DNA of 64,000 nucleotides. It comes from Bradyrhizobium ivorense. GTDB taxonomy: Bacteria; Pseudomonadota; Alphaproteobacteria; Rhizobiales; Xanthobacteraceae. The first letter of the stretch is position 1; each line of letters opens with the position of its first letter. The notes under the pieces were generated by a model. The model ran no database searches. It was not told the DNA's origin and worked only from the letters and a program-made list of their open reading frames with translations. The position numbers were made by a program, and so were the translations under genes. Below are positions 27,391-36,007 of the stretch, piece by piece. The stretch spans positions 21,165 to 85,164 of the forward strand of contig NZ_CAADFC020000018.1 of NCBI RefSeq assembly GCF_900696085.1, read 5' to 3'.

Positions 27391-29055
27391 CTACCGCTTT
27401 CCTTCGATTGCGATCTCGACAAGGTACGGCCGCCGGCTTGCAACGGCCTTCGCAACGGCGCCTGCGATGTCATCGGCCCTCTCGACCCGGACGGCCTCGA
27501 CGCCCATGCCGGCTGCGAGATGCACGAAGTCGAGCGCGGGGCCGGTGATATCCATGTTCTGATAGGGATGCTGGGTGCCGGCTTCGAAGTTCTGCCGCCA
27601 GACGTCCACATTGTGCTTGAGGATGCGGTACTCGCGGTTCGCGAGCACCACGAACACGATCGCAAGCTTGTGGTGCGCAGCGGTCCACAGCGACTGGATC
27701 GCATACATCGCCGAGCCGTCGCCGGAGACGGCGACAACCGGACGGTCCGGCATCGCGACCTTGACGCCGATCGCGCCGGCGAGGCCCTGTCCGATGCCGC
27801 CGCCGCGGCCGCCGAAATAATCGCCGAAGCCGCGATAGTCGAAGGCGCGCGCGAGATCGAGGCTGGCCGTGATGCTCTCATCGACGATGACGACATTGTC
27901 GGGTAGACCGCGGCGAAGTTCCGCGGTGACGCGCGGCATCGAGCTCGGTTCGCGGGTCCAGCTTTTCTCGACGCGCGCGCGATAGGCTTCTTTCTCCTTC
28001 GCCTGCAATTCGGCCAGCGCGGCATTGCGGTTTTGCGCAGTTTGCCTGAACTCTGCACCCGCCTTTGCGCGCAAAGCGTCGGTCAGCGCGCCGAGACTGG
28101 CGGCGATGTCCCCGACCACGCCGGCATCGAGCCGGTTGTTGAGTGCGAGACGCTCGGCCGAGGCTTCGATCTGCAGCAGGGCCGCGCCGTCAGGAATGTG
28201 GCCGCCTGGCGCAAACCAGATGTCCTCAAAGAACGGACCGCCGACCAGCAGCACGAGATCGGCGTCGCCGAGCGCCTTGCGCACCTGCCGGGCATCGCCA
28301 GGCAGCGCCTGACGGTAGCTCGGATGGCCGGTTGGAAACGGCGCGTGATGCCGCAGCCCTTCGAACCACACCGTGGCACCGACCGCTTCCGTGAGCGCCA
28401 CCAGCGCCTGCACGCTGCCCGATCGCGCCACGTCATCGCCGGCGATGATGGCCGGATGTTTCGATTTCAGCAGCAGCGCGGCCAGTGCCTCGATGCCTTC
28501 AGGATCGGGGCGCGTCGCGCGCCACAGATGATCCGGCGCCAGCACATCGACCGCTGTTTCCTGTTCCATGACGTCGATCGGCAGCGCCACGAACACCGGC
28601 CCCTGCGGCGCATCGGTCGCCACCTTGAACGCGCGTCGCATGATCGGTGCGATCTCGTCGGCGCGCTCGATCTGCACGCTCCACTTCGTGACTGGTGCTG
28701 CCATCGCAACGAGGTCGTGGCCGAGCAGCGGATTGTTCAGCCGCATGCGGGTGTCCTGCTGGCTGGCCGTCACCACCACGGGCGAATTTGCTTTCAGCGC
28801 GCCGTAGAGCGAACCGATGCCGTTGCCGAGGCCCGGCGCGACATGCAGATTGGTAACGGCGACGCGTCCCGACGCCTGCGCGTAGAAACTCGCGGCGCTG
28901 ACCGCGACACCTTCATGCAGCGCCATGATGTATGCGAGTTGCGGAAAAGCCGGCAGGCTGTCGAGCAGCGGCGTTTCGGTGGTGCCGGGATTGCCGAAGA
29001 TGTGACGCACGCCGTGCGCCACGAACGATTCCATCAGCACGCGACGTCCACGCAT
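27391..29055 (-). CDS. Thiamine diphosphate-dependent decarboxylase, benzoylformate decarboxylase-like
   Basis: A 554-residue ThDP enzyme. The activating glutamate is in LHEGVAVSAA; the ThDP motif begins VSGDGSAMYAI and ends about 25 residues later at ANREY. The N-terminal FGNPGTTETPLLDSLPAF and ALHEGVAVSAASFYAQASG resemble benzoylformate decarboxylase (MdlC) more than acetolactate synthase. It probably decarboxylates an aromatic 2-keto acid. The ATG at 29055 follows AGAGGAAACGA. The neighbours (SDRs, alpha/beta hydrolase, LysR) fit a small catabolic pathway, but the substrate is not known. Confidence 0.88.
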   Translation of the reverse strand: MRGRRVLMESFVAHGVRHIFGNPGTTETPLLDSLPAFPQLAYIMALHEGVAVSAASFYAQASGRVAVTNLHVAPGLGNGIGSLYGALKANSPVVVTASQQDTRMRLNNPLLGHDLVAMAAPVTKWSVQIERADEIAPIMRRAFKVATDAPQGPVFVALPIDVMEQETAVDVLAPDHLWRATRPDPEGIEALAALLLKSKHPAIIAGDDVARSGSVQALVALTEAVGATVWFEGLRHHAPFPTGHPSYRQALPGDARQVRKALGDADLVLLVGGPFFEDIWFAPGGHIPDGAALLQIEASAERLALNNRLDAGVVGDIAASLGALTDALRAKAGAEFRQTAQNRNAALAELQAKEKEAYRARVEKSWTREPSSMPRVTAELRRGLPDNVVIVDESITASLDLARAFDYRGFGDYFGGRGGGIGQGLAGAIGVKVAMPDRPVVAVSGDGSAMYAIQSLWTAAHHKLAIVFVVLANREYRILKHNVDVWRQNFEAGTQHPYQNMDITGPALDFVHLAAGMGVEAVRVERADDIAGAVAKAVASRRPYLVEIAIEGKR

Positions 29056-29211
29056 TCGTTTCCTCTCGATCGGCTTTTTCTGCATCATCTGCCGGGGAGC
29101 GACCCATGGCAACCGCGCGAGACGGTTCGCGCCCGCGCGGCCGGTTGCGTCTGCCGCATGGCTTTGGGCGAAGCCGAGCATTGGGCCGCGCCGGTCAATG
29201 GGCTGGGCGGC

Positions 29212-30087
29212 TCACCGGAATGCGGCCCGGACCTCGGCGATCGTCAGCGCAGGGGCCTGCAAATGGGGGAAATGCCCGACGCCCGCAAGAACCGTGAGTT
29301 CCGCGTGCAGTCTTTCGGCGAGCTCAACTCCCATCTGCTTGTTGATGTAGAGGTCCTGCTCGCCCCAGACCACCTTTACCGGTGTCGTGAGCCGGGTCAG
29401 TTGCGCTTCGAAGTGATCCTGGTCTCGGGTAAAGTGCGAGTAGTAATGCGCGAACGCATCTGCCATCGTCATCGCGCCCTGCATCCATCCGCGGGACATG
29501 TCGTCCTTGAATTCGCGCGCGACGTCGAAATGAGCTTCCTTGGGCAAGCCCCTTGTGAAGGTGTTTTCAAGGATCTCGTCGCGATTGCTGTTCAGGCTGG
29601 CGCGGACCTGGTCCATCGCAGGTCCCGCCTTCAGGCTTTGCAGGCTCGGATACATGAACTGCGGCCTGTTGAACGGGGCGAAATCGCCCACGATGATCGT
29701 TCTTGCGATATCGGTTTTTTCCACGGCCAGCAGCAGCGCCGGAAGCGCCCCGATATCGGTGGCATAGATCGTCAGCTTCGATGTGTCGATGCCCGCCTTC
29801 TCGATATATCGATCCAGAAGCCGCGCGTAGTCCCTGGGCGCATAGGAGAACCGGTCGATCGCTGGCCGTGACGAGAGGCCGTAGCCCGGCCAGTCGAAAG
29901 CGTGGACCTCGAAGTCACCAGCCAGCGCCGTGGCAATATCCTGCCAGGCGTACAGGGTCTCCGGAAACCCGTGCAGGAACAGCACGATCCCCTTGGGGTT
30001 CGCGTTGTGCAGAACCATTCGCCTGAGCGTGACGTCGTCGTCGATCTTGAAGACGTCGATCGCGTCGTCGATGACTGGCCGTGACAT
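29212..30087 (-). CDS. Alpha/beta hydrolase with Asp nucleophile (dehalogenase/epoxide hydrolase type)
   Basis: A 291-residue alpha/beta hydrolase. The oxyanion loop HGFPETLYAW is at residues 39-48. At the nucleophile elbow the sequence is YATDIGALP with Asp111 where serine esterases have Ser, as in haloalkane dehalogenases and epoxide hydrolases. A C-terminal HFPH may carry the catalytic histidine. It sits in the minus-strand cluster, 156 bp upstream of the TPP enzyme. Confidence 0.85.
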   Translation of the reverse strand: MSRPVIDDAIDVFKIDDDVTLRRMVLHNANPKGIVLFLHGFPETLYAWQDIATALAGDFEVHAFDWPGYGLSSRPAIDRFSYAPRDYARLLDRYIEKAGIDTSKLTIYATDIGALPALLLAVEKTDIARTIIVGDFAPFNRPQFMYPSLQSLKAGPAMDQVRASLNSNRDEILENTFTRGLPKEAHFDVAREFKDDMSRGWMQGAMTMADAFAHYYSHFTRDQDHFEAQLTRLTTPVKVVWGEQDLYINKQMGVELAERLHAELTVLAGVGHFPHLQAPALTIAEVRAAFR

Positions 30088-30161
30088 GATGCATATCCTT
30101 TCGACGTTGTTGCCGCCCTGCTCTGGTCGGCGTCCTGCTGCGCTCAAACGCGCGTCCGGTT

Positions 30162-30617
30162 CTACTTCTCGATTGCAGCTTTCGGCGTGTTCCGAAAGCT
30201 GATGGCCATGCGGTTGTAGGCGTTCATCAGGCTGACTGCGATCGTGAGATCCACGAGCTCGCGCTCGTCGAACACCTCGCGGGCGGCCCGATAGGCGTCA
30301 TCCGGCACGTTGGTCGCGGCGACATGCGTCACCGTTTCGGCCCAGGCGAGCGCGGCGCGTTCGCGGGCATCGAAGAGATTGCCGGCCTCCCGCCACGCCT
30401 GCAGCAACGCGAGCTTTTCGATCTTCTCGCCCTTCTTGAGCAGATCGCGCGTGTGCATATCGAGGCAGTAGGCGCAATTGTTGATCTGCGATACCCGCAG
30501 ATAGACCAGATCGACCAGCACCGCGGGAAGTTTGCTCTGCATGATGTAGCCGTAGACGCCGCCCAGCGCTTTCATGCCGGCCGGCGCAACCTGATCGTAG
30601 TCGAGACGCTTGCTCAT
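30162..30617 (-). CDS. AhpD-like carboxymuconolactone decarboxylase-family protein
   Basis: A 151-residue helical protein. The redox motif CAYCLDMHTRD (Cys48, Cys51, His55) is that of the AhpD-like alkylhydroperoxidase branch. It may be a peroxidatic partner or a stress protein. It lies in the minus-strand cluster between the hydrolase and the DUF417 gene. Confidence 0.9.
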   Translation of the reverse strand: MSKRLDYDQVAPAGMKALGGVYGYIMQSKLPAVLVDLVYLRVSQINNCAYCLDMHTRDLLKKGEKIEKLALLQAWREAGNLFDARERAALAWAETVTHVAATNVPDDAYRAAREVFDERELVDLTIAVSLMNAYNRMAISFRNTPKAAIEK

Positions 30618-30738
30618 TTCGTGCTCCTTGAGGATGGATCCTGCTCAACTGTGATCGTCGGCTCCTTTTCGCCGCTATCGACGACGAACACAGCGAGCAG
30701 CTTTGCGGGTTTCATGCGGTGCTGATGCCCACGCCGGT

Positions 30739-31290
30739 TCACTTGCGAACCACGGTTTTCAGCGAGTCGACGAACACCCAGAACGAGGCGGCGAACAGAC
30801 CGATATCCTTCAGCAGGAACTGACCCGGCGCGACCGTGATCGCGGGAGCTCCGAGCTCCGGCACGATGACGCCCGGCGTCGAGATCATGAAGCTGACGGT
30901 CGTGACGAACAGTCCGGCAGACAGCAGGCCGCCGGCTGCGGAGAACAGCGGGCTCGCCAATCGGAGCGCGATGAGCAGCCCGATGCTGAGCTCGACGAAG
31001 CCGAGGAAGGTCGAGAAGCCGCGCACCGAGAACATCGCGTAGAACCAGCTCAGCAGCGGGCTGTTCTCCACCAGCGGCACCAGGCCGTTGGCCTCGTAGG
31101 CGGTGAACTTCATGCCGCCGAACCAGGCGTAGATGATCGCGAGCGACACGTAGAGGCCGACCCGGCTGACCGGCTCGGCGGAAGCGAGCAGGCGTTCGGC
31201 GTGAACGCGCCAGGGGATAGGTGCGTTCAGAGCCAGGACCGCTGGCGGAACCTGGGTGGCGGTGCGAGCAATGGCAATTTCCGTTTTCAT
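30739..31290 (-). CDS. DUF417 family (RclC/YkgB-like) membrane protein
   Basis: A 183-residue integral membrane protein with four to five helices and the typical FTAYEANGLVPLVENSPLLSW segment after helix 1 and SFLGF/ATFYF-like spacing. E. coli RclC is part of the reactive chlorine response. Together with the adjacent AhpD-like protein it suggests an oxidative or electrophile stress link. Confidence 0.85.
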   Translation of the reverse strand: MKTEIAIARTATQVPPAVLALNAPIPWRVHAERLLASAEPVSRVGLYVSLAIIYAWFGGMKFTAYEANGLVPLVENSPLLSWFYAMFSVRGFSTFLGFVELSIGLLIALRLASPLFSAAGGLLSAGLFVTTVSFMISTPGVIVPELGAPAITVAPGQFLLKDIGLFAASFWVFVDSLKTVVRK

Positions 31291-31416
31291 GGTACGTCTC
31301 CTTTGTTCAACCGGACGTGTGAAGGATTGCCGTCGCGCATCGGCGCGGCGGTCTCGGCATGTCCGGCTGGATGCCGAGGAGTACGTGTGTAACTCCGGGA
31401 GAGGCGTTGGCGTCGG

Positions 31417-32232
31417 CTAGACGCCTGCGCCCGCACGTCTGTGCAAATTGTAGCGAGGCGCCGGGATCGCGCTCGAGAGCCTGTCCGTCATGGCAAGGCG
31501 AGCCGCCTCATGACGATCCCACTCGGCCTTGTCGGGCAGCGACGGGATGGTGACGGTCTCGCCAAGGTCGAGACCCGCGAGCGCGGCATCGACCATGTCG
31601 CTGGCCGTCATCACGATCTGCGCCGGAAGCTGGTGAACCGGCGTGCCGGCGACATCCCAGAATTCAGTGGCCGTGGCGCCCGGCAGCACCGCCTGCACGC
31701 GCACGCCCTTGTCGGCGAGCTCATGACGCAGCGAATGGCTGAATGCGAGCACGAAGGCTTTGGTGCCGCCATAGACCCCGTTAAGCACCTCCGGCGCGAT
31801 CGCAACGATCGATGCGATGTTGATGATCGTTCCGTTGCCGCGGGCGACAAATCCCGGGACGGCCGCATAGGTCAGCCGCGTCAGCGCCGTGACGTTGAGG
31901 CGGATCATATGGTCCATCTTGTCGATGTCGGAGCCGAGCAGCGGGCCCGAGGCGCCGACGCCGGCGTTGTTGACCAGCACCGAGATGCCGGCATTGCTGC
32001 GAAGGATGTCCTGAACGCGCTGCAGGTCGGCCGCCGACGTGAGATCGGCCTCGACCGTCTCCACTTTCCGGCCGGTCTCATTGGCGAGCCGGCGCGCGAG
32101 CGATCCGAGCCGCCGCCGGTTGCGCGCGACAAGAATGAGGTCGTGGCCGCGCCTTGCCAGACGATCGGCGTAGATCGCGCCGATGCCGGCGGATGCACCG
32201 GTGATAAGGGCGGTGCCTGGGGCCTGGGTCAT
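31417..32232 (-). CDS. SDR family oxidoreductase
   Basis: A 271-residue SDR (TGASAGIG at the Rossmann loop, VYGGTK at the active site near residue 160, and ASIVAIAPE preceding it). The start at 32232 follows GGAGATGGAAC. It heads the minus-strand cluster 31417-26611 and is divergent from the LysR gene across a 114-bp gap, so it is the likely target of that regulator. Confidence 0.9.
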   Translation of the reverse strand: MTQAPGTALITGASAGIGAIYADRLARRGHDLILVARNRRRLGSLARRLANETGRKVETVEADLTSAADLQRVQDILRSNAGISVLVNNAGVGASGPLLGSDIDKMDHMIRLNVTALTRLTYAAVPGFVARGNGTIINIASIVAIAPEVLNGVYGGTKAFVLAFSHSLRHELADKGVRVQAVLPGATATEFWDVAGTPVHQLPAQIVMTASDMVDAALAGLDLGETVTIPSLPDKAEWDRHEAARLAMTDRLSSAIPAPRYNLHRRAGAGV

Positions 32233-32322
32233 GTTCCATCTCCATTGAGCGGGTTTCTGCCGTCGCGGTGATGGATAGGCCATTCCGAAACTGATCGGTA
32301 TCTGGCAATATTGGGAGACATT

Positions 32323-32339
32323 CTTCCAAGAAATGGAAG
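32323..32339. promoter_or_regulatory. Small palindrome before the LysR gene
   Basis: The arms CTTCCA and TGGAAG are separated by AGAAA, centred on an A/T-rich spacer, 8 bp upstream of the LysR ATG. The divergent promoter region (32233-32346) is a natural place for a LysR operator, although classical LysR boxes are longer. Confidence 0.35.
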
Positions 32340-32346
32340 TAACAGA

Positions 32347-33276
32347 ATGGATCGGTTCGAGGGAATGTCGATCGTCGTGGCGGTGGCCGAAGCCGGAAGC
32401 CTGACCGCTGCGGCACGTCGGCAGAACATGCCGCTGGCGACCGTGAGCCGCAAAGTGTCGGAGCTGGAAGCGCATCTGCGCACCAAGCTGTTCAATCGGA
32501 CGACCCGCGCCTTTGTCCCGACGGATGCAGGGCTCTCCTACATTGCCGCGGCCAAGCGCATCCTTGCCGATGTCTCGGAAGCCGAGCGCACCGTTTCCGG
32601 CGAGTACACGACGCCACGAGGAGAGCTGAGTGTTTCGACGCTCGTCGCGCTCGGGCGGTTGTGTCTGCAGCCGATCCTGTCGGATTTTTTGAAGACGTTC
32701 CCAGAGGTGGACGTGCATCTCAACCTGCAGGACCGGACCGTCAATCTTCTGGAAGATCACATCGACGTCGCACTACGCGTGGGCCATCTCGCCGACAGCA
32801 GCCTGATCGCGGTCCGCGTCGGCGAAATCCACCGCGTGGTGTGCGCCAGCGCAGCCTATCTGGAAGCGCGCGGGACGCCCCAATCGCCCGATGACCTGCT
32901 GGCGCACGACTGCATCAGCTATCCGCCGATGCAGTCGCCATCGACCTGGCGATTCAAGCGAGGGCAGACCGACTATGTGGTTCCGGTTCGGTCGCGCTTC
33001 GTTGCGAGCAATCTCGAGTCGGCCAGCGATGCCGTGCGCGCAGGCCTCGGGATCACCGAGGGCTTCTCCTATCTCCTCGACCGCTCGATCAAGTCGAAGG
33101 AGCTCGTTCCGCTGCTGCAGGATTTTCAGCCGCCGCCGCAACCGGTCAACTTCGTGTACTCGCCCAATCGCTTCATGCCGGCCAAATTGCGCGCGTTTCT
33201 CGACTTCGCCGTGCCCCGTCTCAGGGAGCGCCTCGCCGTGCCAAAAGACGTGGTCAGATCGCCACGAGCTTCCTGA
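32347..33276 (+). CDS. LysR family transcriptional regulator
   Basis: A 309-residue LTTR with an N-terminal helix-turn-helix (SLTAAARRQNMPLATVSRKVSELEAHLRTKLFNRTTR, residues 18-53) and a C-terminal inducer-binding domain (VALRVGHLADSSLIAVRVGEIHRVV). It is divergent from the SDR and cluster genes, which it probably controls. Its 3' end overlaps the convergent GrlR-like gene by 23 bases. Confidence 0.93.
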   Translation: MDRFEGMSIVVAVAEAGSLTAAARRQNMPLATVSRKVSELEAHLRTKLFNRTTRAFVPTDAGLSYIAAAKRILADVSEAERTVSGEYTTPRGELSVSTLVALGRLCLQPILSDFLKTFPEVDVHLNLQDRTVNLLEDHIDVALRVGHLADSSLIAVRVGEIHRVVCASAAYLEARGTPQSPDDLLAHDCISYPPMQSPSTWRFKRGQTDYVVPVRSRFVASNLESASDAVRAGLGITEGFSYLLDRSIKSKELVPLLQDFQPPPQPVNFVYSPNRFMPAKLRAFLDFAVPRLRERLAVPKDVVRSPRAS

Positions 33277-33949
33277 GCACGGCGCCAAAGCGGATGCTGC
33301 GCTTGCCGGCGAGAGCAGTGGCTTCGCCGACCGCGCCATCGGCGTCGTAGGTGCCGGAGAAGCCGATGCCGACTTCCTTGCCGCCGAACACCGGACGCTC
33401 GCCCTGGCTCGGCGTGTGCTCGTGGTTGATGAGTTCGCCCTTCCAGCGGCCGCCGGCGCTCTGATAGGCACCGAAATAGGCGAAGAACGCGTCGCCGCCG
33501 CGGATGCTGCCGTCGTGCAGCAGCATCAAGCCGGTGTTGCCGGCGTTGATGCCGTCGAGCATGCGGATGGTCAGGGAATAGAGTCCGTTGACGATGCCGT
33601 CGGCGCCGCCGGGGCGCGACGGCGGCGCCGTCGCCTCGCTCAGCGCGGTCATGACTGCCGTGAGCTCGCCGCCAAGCAGCGGTGTGCGTCCGGCGAGGCG
33701 ATAACCCTCTCCGTCGCGCGCTCCCTGCAACACGAAGGGCGCAACGCCCTCGATCGGCCGGTAGTCGCCAGTGGTATTGCGCAACACGCCGGTGATCTCG
33801 AAGCCAGGTGCTTGATCCGCTCCGAGGGCGCGCCCGGCGAAGGCATAGCCGCCATTGCCGCCGAAGATCCTGCCGTCGCGCGCGATCACCACGCCGCGGC
33901 CGAAACCGCGCGCACTGGTCACCTCGACCTTGTAGAGCCCATCCTGCAT
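33254..33949 (-). CDS. GrlR-like protein with two tandem domains
   Basis: A 231-residue protein with two related halves: GLYKVEVTSARG ... DGRIFGGNGGYAFAG and GLYSLTIRMLDGI ... DGSIRGGDAFFAYFGAY. The start ATG at 33949 directly precedes GLYKV. The second half has HEHTPSQGERPVFGGKEVGIGF, similar to the paralogs at 12077 and 20872. It is the second gene of a pair with the single-domain gene 33957-34301, 7 bp apart. Its stop lies inside the LysR gene. Function unknown. Confidence 0.8.
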   Translation of the reverse strand: MQDGLYKVEVTSARGFGRGVVIARDGRIFGGNGGYAFAGRALGADQAPGFEITGVLRNTTGDYRPIEGVAPFVLQGARDGEGYRLAGRTPLLGGELTAVMTALSEATAPPSRPGGADGIVNGLYSLTIRMLDGINAGNTGLMLLHDGSIRGGDAFFAYFGAYQSAGGRWKGELINHEHTPSQGERPVFGGKEVGIGFSGTYDADGAVGEATALAGKRSIRFGAVLRKLVAI

Positions 33950-33956
33950 GGCGCGA

Positions 33957-34301
33957 TCAGTCGGGTATCAGCAGCCGCAGCTTCGACCTGAAGCGGATGC
34001 TCTGCTTGCCGGCGAGCGCGATGCCCTCGCTTTCGGCTGTCTCGTCGGTATAGGTGCCGGTAAATCCGATGGTGACGATCTTGCGTTCCCACACCGGGCG
34101 CTCGCCATAGGTCGGCGAGTGCTCCTGGTTGGTGACCTCGCCCTTCCACTTGCCGTTGTCGGCCGTATAGCTGCCATAGGCGAAAAAGAACGAGTCGCCG
34201 CCGCGCAGCTGGCCGTCACGCACCACCATGACGCCCTGGTTGCCGCCGGTGACGCCATCGAGGAATTCGACGGTGATGTGATAGAGCCCGTTCCGGATCA
34301 T
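33957..34301 (-). CDS. GrlR-like single-domain protein
   Basis: A 114-residue protein equal to one domain of its neighbours: MIRNGLYHITVEFLDGVTG, DGQLRGGDSFFFAYGSY and HSPTYGERPVW. The size matches one GrlR-like domain. It forms an operon-like pair with the two-domain gene 7 bp downstream. Upstream is a 118-bp gap before the divergent DUF2161 gene. Confidence 0.75.
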   Translation of the reverse strand: MIRNGLYHITVEFLDGVTGGNQGVMVVRDGQLRGGDSFFFAYGSYTADNGKWKGEVTNQEHSPTYGERPVWERKIVTIGFTGTYTDETAESEGIALAGKQSIRFRSKLRLLIPD

Positions 34302-34419
34302 GGAGTGACGCGCCTTGTCCCGACCAGACAATAGCCGTTTGGCCGTGACTTGAGCAATTCGGGGTGGGCAAATTCCGGAGGGGGGGTCGGGAGCCCCCAT
34401 TCCGGGCTATGCTGCTGCG

Positions 34420-35142
34420 ATGAGTCGCGGCCGAAGACGCCGCCGGAGCCTGCCGTTGGAAACCGCGCTTTATCTGCCCGTCAAACGCTTTCTCGAAAAG
34501 CTCGGCTTCACGGTCAAGGGCGAGATCGGCGGCTGCGACCTGGTGGCGCTGAGCGACGGCGATCCGCCGGTGGTCGTGGTCGGGGAACTCAAGCTTGCCT
34601 TCAATCTCGAACTGATCCTGCAGGCGGTCGACCGCGCCGCCGCCGCCGACGAGGTCTGGATCGCGGCAAAAATCTCTGTCCGCGGCAAGGGCCGCGAGAG
34701 CGATGCGCGCTATCGCAATCTGTGCCGCCGGCTCGGCTTCGGCATGCTCGGCGTCACCACCACCGGCGATGTCGAGGTGCTGGTGAAGCCGCCGACCGCG
34801 GCGATCAGGCGCAATCCGAAGAAGCGCTCGCGGCTGATCGCCGAGCACCAGAAGCGCAAGGGCGACCCGGTAGAGGGTGGCTCGACCCGCGCGCCGATCA
34901 TGACCGCGTACCGGCAGCAGGCGCTGGCCTGCGCGTCGGCGCTGTCGGATGGTCCGCGGCCGGTGCGCGAGCTGCGCGCCGCCATTCCCGACGCCGGCAA
35001 GATCCTGCTGCACAATGTCTATGGCTGGTTCGATCGGGCCGAGCGCGGCATCTACGTGCTGACCGACGCCGGCCGCGCCGCGCTGAAACGCTGGCCGCAG
35101 CAGCCGGTCGAGCTGAGAGACGCGGCGGCAGCTACACCGTAA
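34420..35142 (+). CDS. DUF2161-type PD-(D/E)XK-like protein
   Basis: A 240-residue protein with a nuclease-like core: CDLVALSDGD, VVVVGELKLAFNLE (E-x-K) and a basic, tRNA- or DNA-binding-looking C-terminal part. This fits the DUF2161 putative phosphodiesterase family. Target unknown. The ATG at 34420 gives an Arg-rich start (MSRGRRRRR). Confidence 0.75.
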   Translation: MSRGRRRRRSLPLETALYLPVKRFLEKLGFTVKGEIGGCDLVALSDGDPPVVVVGELKLAFNLELILQAVDRAAAADEVWIAAKISVRGKGRESDARYRNLCRRLGFGMLGVTTTGDVEVLVKPPTAAIRRNPKKRSRLIAEHQKRKGDPVEGGSTRAPIMTAYRQQALACASALSDGPRPVRELRAAIPDAGKILLHNVYGWFDRAERGIYVLTDAGRAALKRWPQQPVELRDAAAATP

Positions 35143-35168
35143 TCCACAACACGCATTGGGGGACCGTC

Positions 35169-35468
35169 ATGATCGTCGTCACCGGAAGCGTCACCGCCCG
35201 CCCCGACAGCTTTGACGAAGTCCGCCGGCTGAGCCTCGAGCACGTCCATCGCTCGCGCGGCGAGCCCGGCTGCATCTCGCACGCGGTCCATGTCGATTGC
35301 GAGAACCCGCTCAGGCTGGTGTTTTTCGAGCAGTGGGCCGACCGCGCCGCGCTGGCTGCCCATTTTGCAGTCCCCGCCTCGCGCGAATTCGTCCGCTCCT
35401 TGCAATCACTCGCGGCAAGCGCCGCCGCGATCGAACTTTATGACGCTCACAAGATTGAGAGACTTTAG
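35169..35468 (+). CDS. Putative quinol monooxygenase (ABM family)
   Basis: A 99-residue single ABM domain: VTGSVTARPDSFDEVRRLSLEHVHRSRGEPGCISHAVHV with the family's EQWADRAALAAHF and a C-terminal helix. Such proteins (YgiN type) oxidise quinols. It is 26 bp after the DUF2161 gene. Confidence 0.88.
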   Translation: MIVVTGSVTARPDSFDEVRRLSLEHVHRSRGEPGCISHAVHVDCENPLRLVFFEQWADRAALAAHFAVPASREFVRSLQSLAASAAAIELYDAHKIERL

Positions 35469-35559
35469 CTTGCATGGCTGGATTGCCATCCCACATTCAT
35501 ATTGCAATGCAACATTAGGCACCTTACGTATCTCCCCGCGATTCAAAGATGAGGCTGCG

Positions 35560-35868
35560 ATGAGCGGAGACTGGAACACCAAGTACGGCACACGGCGCGT
35601 GCGGCACGATCCGCCGACGCTGGAGGAGGCAATCTTCGCGGCCGTCGGCATCACCGAAGACGTGGAAGCCCAGGCTGAGATCGCTTCGGCGCTGATGGGT
35701 CTGCCCTATGACGAGGTGCTGGCCGAGGTGAAGAAGACCGCGCGCGTCAGCGCCCGTACCGGCACCGCGACCCGCGTGATCGCCGGCGAACAGGGCGCGC
35801 AGCGCTCCGTCGTGGTCGAGCGCCGCGTGGTCCGCCGCATCCTGCCCGCCAAGCGCACCGGCACCTGA
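35560..35868 (+). CDS. Conserved hypothetical protein
   Basis: A 102-residue protein with a basic tail. The segment TLEEAIFAAVGITEDVEAQAEIASALMGLPYDEVLAEVKKTA is an amphipathic helical pair. It is of a type seen in Bradyrhizobium and relatives. No domain recognised. The ATG at 35560 is preceded by GAGG. Confidence 0.6.
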   Translation: MSGDWNTKYGTRRVRHDPPTLEEAIFAAVGITEDVEAQAEIASALMGLPYDEVLAEVKKTARVSARTGTATRVIAGEQGAQRSVVVERRVVRRILPAKRTGT

Positions 35869-35871
35869 AGT

Positions 35872-35922
35872 TTGAGCATGATCTTGGTCGGAAAACCGCC
35901 CCTCACTTTTCCGGATCATGCA
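35872..35922. repeat. Dispersed palindromic repeat (GCATGATC type)
   Basis: Nested inverted repeats: outer GCATGATC (35876-35883) with GATCATGC (35914-35921), inner GGAAAA (35890-35895) with TTTTCC (35907-35912). It lies just after the conserved hypothetical gene and before the terminator; only one copy is seen in this window. Confidence 0.65.
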
Positions 35923-35951
35923 TGAAGCAAACCAACCGATCGTTGAAAAAG

Positions 35952-35985
35952 AAAGGGCAACTCGCTGAGCGAGTTGCCCTTTTTG
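35952..35985 (+). terminator. Strong intrinsic terminator
   Basis: A 14-bp perfect stem (AAAGGGCAACTCGC and its complement) with a TGA loop and a run of T residues. It ends the plus-strand genes; a downstream convergent gene may share it. Confidence 0.9.
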
Positions 35986-36007
35986 TTTTCTGCGCTCAAC
36001 AATCCGC

